A stretch of 64,000 bases of DNA from Dichetophora obliterata (Eukaryota; Arthropoda; Insecta; Diptera; Sciomyzidae). The translations under genes were made by a program, and so were the position numbers. The notes beneath the pieces were generated by a model. It worked only from the letters and a program-made list of their open reading frames with translations. It did not search any database and was not told where the DNA came from. Positions 56,930 through 64,000 of this stretch are shown here, piece by piece. Where the stretch lies: positions 113,080,715 through 113,144,714 of the forward strand of contig OY986437.1 of assembly GCA_963920525.1 (NCBI GenBank), in the 5' to 3' direction. Each line of letters starts with the position of its first letter. Positions within the stretch are counted from its first letter, which is position 1.

Positions 56930-59000
56930 TTAAAGCTCAAACATTTTCCTTTCATTTGATACATTAAAATACATATATATATATATTTTGTGTATTATAA
57001 AAAATTCTTTATAAGACAAGCAAAACAACTAAGGTAAAAATGCTTGAAAAACAACTTTTCGTACAAGGGTAAATCATTTCATCACTAAAAAAACCATAAA
57101 ACGAGAAATAAAGCATATATATTATATACCAAGTGAAAGATAAATTTTTAAGCTTCAATAATGTGTTTTCCATAATACATAGTAGCAAAAGTAGTTTTTG
57201 AGAAAATAACGGTTTTATGCAAGCAAATATTTTACTTTTACATATAAATAGCTATAAAATAAGGTAAGTTACCCAAATAACGCCAACCTAATGGTTTTTA
57301 CCAGACAGAAGAGAAACGGGTTTTTTAAACTTATTTTTGCAATTTTGTATTTTTGTTTATTCAATTCTTTTTTCAAAAACATAAAAATAAAGCATGAAAA
57401 AGTAAAAAATATATCCAGCTCAGAAGGTTTTAAAAAGGTCTGATTTTTGCCATATTAGGACCACCATGTCTAAATAAGGCCCAATCTATAATGGTTTAGA
57501 AACATAACAAAACAGTCAGAAAATAATAAAATAAGAACACATATTGATATTACAAGTGTTGGTTTACATTGATACTAAACATAAATGATATTCATAGCTT
57601 TTTTTTATAAAAACTTTTTCGAAAAAATACTTTTATTGCCAAAAGCTTATTTTGAAAATTAAAATTAAAAATAAAGTTACTCTGGCTTTTTTAAAGAGAA
57701 TTTTAGTTATTTGCTGGCCTTTATAGTGGAGGGCTTTCTTTCTGGTTGTTTTTTCAGCCTGGTAGATTTAGGTGTGGAGATCGGAAAAAGAAAGCCGGAA
57801 AGAAAAAATTTGTTGGGCCTTTTTAGGCGCTCTCAATATCATTTCATTCATCAAGTTTTTCTCGGAATACACCACAGTTAGATTTGATCAATTAGCCTTT
57901 TTGTTTTCGTTAAAATACCTCTCTTGATTTTCAATTCAAAGCTGGACATAGGCAATAGTTTATTCGTAGAATAACGGACTTTTACTGCGAGCACAATATT
58001 GCATCAACCTCGTTGTTGACGCTACCGCTGACTTCGTTCGACTGTCACTCGCTTCACAGATGCGCAATCGAAGTTATTTTTTTTTTTGCATCGTGATGCA
58101 TATATGAACATGTTTAAACGTGCAAAAAATCATTTTGCAGGAAATGCAATAAATGTGCGTATTAGAAATCGGGCCTTATTAAGGCTTGGGCCTTATTTGG
58201 CGAAGGGACCTTATATAAAATATAAAATACTCAACGGATTTTATTTATTAAAAACTTATGTTAGAGCTATATATGCATATTACCTTTTAAATAATACCTT
58301 AAATTTCAATATCGGTTATACACTAAGAAAAATATAGCTAGTTTTCTTAAAAGATACTTATAAAAAAAATTCTTAAAAAATCGAAAAGTTGAAAACAATC
58401 GAGTTTTCCTTCGGTCATTCTTTTTTATTGAAAATATTTCACGAATCCATTTTCAAATCGCGGTGCCCCGTAAATCGTATTCTCCTTAGAAAGTTTAAGG
58501 TAAATATGCTTAAAATAACAACTTTCTGTACAAGGGCAAATCATATCATCACAAAAAAACAACATAAAACAAATTATTAATATTATATACGAAATGAAAG
58601 ATAAATTTATAAGCTTTAATGTTTTACTTTCAAATAACAGTTTGATATAAGTAAACATTTTACTTTTACATTCAAATAGCTATAAAATGTGAAATACTCA
58701 ACGGATTTGATTAATTTAACATTTTTTTAAAGCTTTTTATGTTATCTTTAAAATAACTCTTAAAGTAACTTATCTTTAAATACCTCAACTATTTCAATCG
58801 GTAATATAATAAGGAAAATATAGCAAGTTTTCTAAGACGATCACCAAAGGAAAAGATAATTTTCAAATATCGATAACTCAAAACAAATCGATAAATTTTT
58901 CCTTCGGCAGTTCCCATTTTTCTTGAAAATAGTTTACGAATCCACTGTCAAATTGCGGCGACCAAGAAATTGTAATCTCCCCACTTTTGAGAATCGATAA
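56930..59000. repeat. Three degenerate ~460-bp direct repeats
   Basis: Blocks recur in the same order: 'gtacaaggg(t/c)aaatca(t/a)(t/a)tcatca', 'gaaagataaattt(t/a)(t/a)aagctt', 'aaatagctataaaat' and 'actcaacggattt', then 'aatatagc(t/a)agttttct' and 'tttccttcgg(t/c)'. Copies are at about 57030-57260, 58230-58690 and 58690-59000. Spacing between 58232 and 58695 is 463 bp. A region of about 900 bp with 'aggcttgggccttatttgg' lies between the first and second copy. Origin unknown. Confidence 0.55.
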
Positions 59001-59295
59001 AGTGACCGAAATTTATCTTCGTGGCCAAATCGTGGCTTAATTTGTGAAATTGTTTGTTATTTTCGAGATTAAAATTTATAAACATTACCATTTTGAAACA
59101 AATTTATATAAACAAGTCTAATCAAAAGCACACTACAAAATGAACTCTTATTTTATGCATATCAAATATAAGCAAGTAGTTTTTCGAAAATAGTGTAGTC
59201 AAAAAAGTAAATGTTTTCTTTTTATGCATATCAAAATTGAAAAATCAAGTGTTCACTACTGAGTTTTGTGTTTACTTTTTTTATGCATACGGGCC

Positions 59296-59850
59296 ATTAT
59301 ATGAGAAATGCACAAGGAGAGTAGAACCTCCCATACAACACAAATTTGCGATATTGAATAGCTTTGGAGTAATAGGTCGCACAGCTTGCGAATTCAGTAT
59401 TCGACTTCAATTTACACATACAGTTTTACTGATACAATTTTATGGCGTTTGTTAAGGTCTCTCATTTAACCCAAACTTGCGATAACGAATAGCTTTGGAG
59501 TTATATGTCGCACTGCTTCCGAACTCAGTTTTCGACCTCAATTGACACATGCATTTTTACTGATAGCATTTTATGGCTTTTGTTAAGGAGGTTTTGCATC
59601 TCCCATACAACCCCATACAACCCAAATTTCTGCTATCGTATAACTTTGGAGTTATAGGTCGCACAGCGTCGGAATTCAGTATTCGCTCTCAATTTACGCT
59701 TGTATTTTCATTGATTGCATTTTATTGGCGTTTGACAAGGAGGCGTGGCACCTCCTATGCAACCCAAATTTTCGATATCGAATAGCTTTGGAGTTATAGG
59801 TCGCACATCGTCGGAGTTCAGTATTCGCCCTCACTTTACACCAGTGATCA
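59296..59850 (+). mobile_element. Helitron, right part (split)
   Basis: This continues the module interrupted at 53912: 'attatatgagaaatgcacaagga' then 'cctcccatacaacacaaatttgcgatattgaatagc'. Three further modules follow to about 59850. The usual 'gccgggtttcagCTAG' 3' end is missing, so the element is truncated on the right. Confidence 0.75.
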
Positions 59851-60088
59851 TCAATGCAGGTCTCAAACAATAACAAAGAGAGCTTTCCGAGTGCACAGCT
59901 TTACACTGAAACAAGAAGTTATTAAAAGCTCTCGCACCATTTGATGCAAGAAGATATTGTCGAGTGTTGGGTTTTTAATACGTTTCCTTTTTGTTTTTGT
60001 GTTTTTTTTTTCGCTAACTTAACAAGGATTAAAAAATGTAAAAGAGTTAAATAGAAGTTATAATGTTTTTTATATCTTTTTAATATAT

Positions 60089-60335
60089 CTGTGGTCACAA
60101 GGAATAATGACTAAACTCAAAATATCGTAAAAAAGCGATATGGAATTAACTTTATTGCCAATTTTTGAAAGTATTCAGATATCCATTTTTTGCGCAGAAT
60201 TGATCATCACTTATGTCTGCACATATTTTGTTTGTAACTGTTCATATATTTCAAAAAAATGGGTCGTAGTTCGTGCAATTAAAAAATCGTTTTTTACGAT
60301 ACTTTGAGTTTAGTCGTTATTCCTTGCGACCACAG
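60089..60335. mobile_element. Hairpin MITE, CTGTGGTCnCAAGG type
   Basis: Arms of about 50 bp (60089-60140 and 60286-60335) begin CTGTGGTC(A/G)CAAGGAATAA and differ at about four positions. The flanks are 'atat' on both sides, suggesting a TA-containing target duplication. The body is 247 bp and has no coding capacity. Confidence 0.7.
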
Positions 60336-61188
60336 ATATTTGTGTTCAAATTTTTTATTTCAATTTTTTAATGTTTTGTTTTTGTTTTAATAACAGGTTT
60401 GAATTAGAAACATTGTAAAATATTTAGGTACATCGATAAAAACCGATTTAAATAGCTAAAAGTCATGAAAAACGGTCAAACCGTAATTCAACAAACAAAA
60501 ATTTATGACTTTACTTTTAAACAACCGAATTGCAAATTTTAAACGGGATTTTAAAGAGGACACTTAAAGCTCTAAGAAAAATAATACTAACTGATGTTTT
60601 GCTAAAAACGTCTGTTTACATGGTCGTCCACAGGGGGGAAGGGACGCTTTCCCCACTAGGCAATGAGCATTTTTAATATATTTTCATATTAAATCAAAAA
60701 AGCCGTAAGTTTAAATTAAAAATTTTTAGGAGAAATTGTAAGTTGGGCTTAAACTAAGGGCTTTGGGAACTTTGTTAATAAAAACGTCGGTTTTAGTTGT
60801 AGAAATGTAAAATTTTGCGAAACATTCATTTTGATAACATGCATCATAATCGATCAAAAAGTCGATTTAGAATTTTTTGTAACTTATGGCTTTTTGATTT
60901 CATATGACGATATGTTCTTTATGTACTTAATATATTTTGAAAAGAATACGGAAAGTAATATTTATAACGAACTTCAAGGGACCGATATTGTATATTTGGC
61001 TATTTCTTAATTTTTTTCTTAGTTTTATATAAAAAGTCAACAAATATACATATAAGCAATTAAAATTTTACTATGTTTTATGAACTTCACCCGGGGCTTA
61101 AATTTTGGCTCGTTATGACCTGTAGTTCGCAATAAGCGATGTCGTTATAAACATTACTTACTGTACAAATATACTTTTTTTATGTTTA
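60336..61188. other. AT-rich sequence, nothing supported
   Basis: No gene, RNA gene or bounded repeat is visible; several A/T homopolymer runs. Confidence 0.4.
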
Positions 61189-62173
61189 TCTATATATATA
61201 AAACAAAGTCGGGTTTGTTAGACCATTTATAACTCAAGAACGGCTGGACCGATTTTAATGATCTTTTATTTGTTAAATTTGTGTTCATCCCGAATAGCAG
61301 AATAACTATTAATATATAGGAAAAACTCAGGGGGCGTGGCACCTCCCATACAAATAAATCTTCTATATCGAATAGCTTTGGAATTATAGGTTGCACAGCA
61401 ACGGAATTCAGTATTCGACCTTAATTTTCACTTGCCGTTCTACTGGTAAAGTTTTATGGGCGTTGGGCGTAGGAAGTAACACTTTTTCAGCAGCCTAAAT
61501 TTTCAGTATAACTTTCAAGCCCTGTGTCACATATTAATGAAACTCGATTAGAACGTACTATTTAGTCGCCAGTGTCTTTCGACTTGCAAAATTAAGCAAG
61601 TATAGGCCAAAGGGGTGTGGCACCGCGCATACAATTCAAATTTATGACATCGAATAGCTTTGGAACTAAATGCCGTATAATGTTGAAATTCAGTATGGAG
61701 TTGCCACTTGGTGATATCCTTCTACTTTAAAACTGGGATGGGCTTTGGAAAAGGGGGTGTGGATCCGCCCATACACTTTAAATTTTTAAAATCAGATAGC
61801 TTTGGAACTAAATGTCGTATAACAACGAAATTCAGCATACAATTATAATTGGGTGTTATCCTTCTAGTAGAAAACTGAGACGGTCATTGAACAAGGGGGT
61901 GTGGCTCCGCCCATACAAGCCAAATTTTTGATATCGAATAGCTTTGGAAATAAATATCATATAACAATAAAATTCAGTATGGATTTCTACTGGAAAACTG
62001 GCACGGGCATTGGAAACTTGGCGTGGCTTCGCCCACACACATATAGCATATAAAGATCGGCTGGACCGATTTAAATAATCTCTTATTTATTGGATTTTTC
62101 TTTGCCCCAAATAGCCAAATAGCTTTTAAAATATCGGAAAAATTCACGGAAAAAATTTTATGAAAGTTAATTA
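61189..62173 (+). mobile_element. Helitron, third module family
   Basis: The head 'TCtatatatataaaacaaagtcgggtttgtt' with A in front (61188), followed by 'ggctggaccgattttaatgatc'. It contains four modules like 'gggtgtggctccgcccatacaa', 'tttttgatatcgaatagctttggaa' and 'gaaattcagtat'. At 62040-62110 a second head-like block (without TC) begins. No CTAG end is seen before the next element, so it lacks its own 3' end. Confidence 0.65.
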
Positions 62174-62608
62174 TCTACATTAATAAAAATCATTTTCTGT
62201 TTGTTTGACCAGAATACAAATCTTAACTGCTGGACGGATTTAACTCAAATTTGGCTCACATTTTACTTGACCACGGCTCTTCCACCCTTTTACAAGTAAG
62301 GGAAATCAACCAACTAGCATACTTTTCTTAGCGAAAAGCTTTGTTTAATTAATTTTAAAAAAATTCTGTAATTTTGACAGCAAAAAATATGCACGTATCT
62401 TCAAGATTGCACAAATTTTTAGTACAATGTTTTTTTCTAATTACGCTGTTTCCTTAGAATGAAAAAAAACCATTTTGCATATTTCCATACGCTTTACGTC
62501 AAAAGCTTATTTTTTTCTGGCTAAAAATCATTATCTTCTGAACGAATAAAACCTAAACATCAAAATTTTACGTTTTTTCCCCCGAGTAACACCGGGTTTA
62601 TCAGCTAG
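62174..62608 (+). mobile_element. Short complete non-autonomous Helitron
   Basis: The 5' end is TC (62174) after A, and the 3' end 'acaccgggtttatcagCTAG' (to 62608) is followed by T, fitting an A|T insertion. A short cccg/cggg stem lies about 12 bp before CTAG. The head matches that at 50814 ('aaaatcattttctgtttgttt'). It has 435 bp and no coding capacity. Confidence 0.75.
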
Positions 62609-62713
62609 TAAAATATAAAGTAAAAAATATACTACAACAAATAAATAATTTTCTAACATTTTCTAACATTTTTGATGAATGGAAAACATGAAGTGCGTTT
62701 ATAAAACGTTTAA

Positions 62714-63181
62714 ATGATAAGTAGAAAACCAGCGAACTGTAGTGATGTGAATTTGTGTATTAATGACGCTGAAATAGAACAAGTTGATAAAGCAATAAAT
62801 TTAGAAATAGTATTTAACAATAGATTCTCTTTTAATGACCACGTTCATGTGACTGTTGGAAGAGTGTGTGAAATGCTGCATAGTTTGTGGACTACCCAGC
62901 ACCATACGCCTAGGAAAATTAGACTACTTCTTGCAACAACCTACCTTCTTCCGAAATCTTTATATGGATGTGAACTGTTTTCAAATGTCGATAGTGTTTG
63001 TATGCGTAAAATGAATGATCTTTTTAACAATATTACAAGATATGTGTTTGGTCTTAAACGTTATGATAGTGTTTCATTGTACTCAAAGCAAATTTGTGGT
63101 GTTTCCTTTAAATGTCTACTGATTTATCGATGTTTGATTTTAATGCATAAGATAATCCGCCAAGTAAAATTCATGCAATAA
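62714..63181 (+). pseudogene. Non-LTR retrotransposon post-RT fragment
   Basis: The frame reads LCINDAEIEQVDKAINLEIV, TPRKIRLLLATTYLLPKSL and LFNNITRYVFGLKRYDSVSL, matching in order the region after the YADD box at 9350-9660 (VNNAARYVYGINRYDHITI there), so both come from one family. The RT active site is not included. Open for 155 codons, but both ends are truncated. Confidence 0.7.
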
Positions 63182-63612
63182 CAATAGAGTTCAGCTACTA
63201 CAGCTTTTTCACACTTTCTCCGCAATAGAACCAACCCAATATCATTGAAATAACTCAAAGATATCGATAAAAGTGGTCCAATAAAAAACCAAAAGGGAGA
63301 AAAATTTACCCACCATAATATGGGTTGGGCTCAGGGACAACACAAGACATAACAACTAACCATGCGTTTACATAGATCTAATCATACATTAGTTTTCAAT
63401 CTACTTTTGAGTTGACCTTTCGACAAGTTAACATCAAACACGCTACAGTTGTTAACAAAGGTACTCATGCGATTTAATGGAGCAGTTTACATATAATTTG
63501 TTCTTCTAAATGGTAAATAAATCAAGTTGTTAGAGTTTCTACTGCTTCTACGGTTAGTGTTAAAATTTATAAGAGAAAGAAGTTCTGGAGAATCGAATAC
63601 ACCAGTTATAAG

Positions 63613-64000
63613 TTAATGTAAGTATACGATATCAGCAGATTTCCTTCTCTCACTCAAAGATTGCATCTTTAATAATTTTAAACGATCCTCATATGGAGGA
63701 AAATTAAATGTGTCAGTTCCACTCAAGCCTCTCAGAGCAAACCGAACAAAACGTTTTTGAATTCTTTCCATACGATCAACATGCACATTGTAATGTGGGG
63801 ACCATACTTGACTTGCGTACTCCAAGTGAGGACGCACGATTGAATAATACAGAGTTGTAGTTGTTATTAAGCTATCAAACTCTTTGGCCCATCGTTTTAT
63901 AAAACCAAGCATAGAAGACGCTTTTTTTACAAATTCTATCAATATGCATGTTAAACGACAATTTAGAATCCATGCATATACCAAGGTCTTTGACGGTAGT
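63613..64000 (-). pseudogene. Non-LTR retrotransposon fragment at window edge
   Basis: The frame reads FVKKASSMLGFIKRWAKEF, LYYSIVRPHLEYASQVWSP and RMERIQKRFVRFALRGL, then FPPYEDRLKLLKMQSLSERR, the post-RT region of a Jockey/CR1-type ORF2 and close to the one at 55935-56838 (KQPGFIKRRAKDF, PPYEHRLSLLNL). It continues past the window end, so the RT core may lie beyond 64000. Confidence 0.8.

Larger units (their letters stand above)
53913..59295. mobile_element. 5.4-kb TIR element inserted in a Helitron
   Basis: The ends are GGCCCGTATGCATAAAAAA (53913) and its reverse complement (to 59295). The flanks carry a 3-bp duplication ATT (53910-53912 and 59296-59298). Joining the flanks rebuilds the Helitron module without gap, so the borders are secure. 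'cagtagtgaacact' occurs near both ends in opposite orientation. No transposase is recognisable. It contains a hAT element, a reverse transcriptase fragment and degenerate direct repeats, so it may be a small MITE-like element swollen by nested insertions. Three-bp duplications fit PIF/Harbinger or CACTA groups; the class is open. Confidence 0.75.

Overview
This is AT-rich, intron-bearing eukaryotic DNA from an insect, most likely a brachyceran fly. Three things point there: the splice-site style, one TATA-rich and CAA-rich candidate leader, and the transposon mix (Helitrons, Tc1, Tigger, piggyBac, P-like, hAT, RTE and CR1/Jockey-type non-LTR elements). No rRNA, complete tRNA, CRISPR array or bacterial operon is visible. 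Almost everything except one gene is transposable-element sequence or its debris.

The one host gene I can support lies on the minus strand. It encodes a 715-residue adaptor-type protein with a pleckstrin-homology (PH) domain, resembling the SKAP (Src kinase-associated phosphoprotein) or AFAP families. It is split over three coding exons. Exon 1 (42811-42856) encodes only MDLNQQFVEIEQFLL plus one base. It is separated by a 16.9-kb, transposon-filled intron from exon 2 (25525-25866), and a 74-bp intron precedes exon 3 (23691-25450), which carries the PH domain. A polyadenylation signal lies about 200 bp past the stop. The leader and promoter probably lie in the less repetitive stretch 42857-44150.

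Layout. 1-6633: Helitron-family repeats, with a composite Helitron inserted into the 3' end of a non-LTR retrotransposon. 6634-10112: unknown repeats, a fragment of a nuclease-like multicopy protein, a perfect hairpin and a decayed reverse transcriptase. 10113-14985: an apparently intact Tigger/pogo transposon inserted into a Tc1 element, which abuts a second truncated transposase. 15000-23300: AT-rich sequence, foldback elements, a Helitron end and fragments of an unclassified protein family. 23490-44150: the host gene, whose big intron holds a non-LTR fragment, palindromic MITEs, another copy of the unclassified family, a tandem pair of P-element-like MITEs, a 5'-truncated RTE element with a 17-bp target duplication and a piggyBac-like MITE. 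44296-52843: a Helitron, a degenerate 3-kb piggyBac element, an isolated piggyBac end and a second Helitron family. 53366-59850: one Helitron split by a 5.4-kb insertion that itself contains a hAT element and a reverse transcriptase fragment. 60089-64000: a small hairpin MITE, two Helitrons and two reverse transcriptase fragments.

The most informative points are the recovered first exon, the P-like MITE pair sharing a target duplication, the complete Tigger nested in Tc1, and two mutually recognisable fragments of an unclassified repeated protein family.
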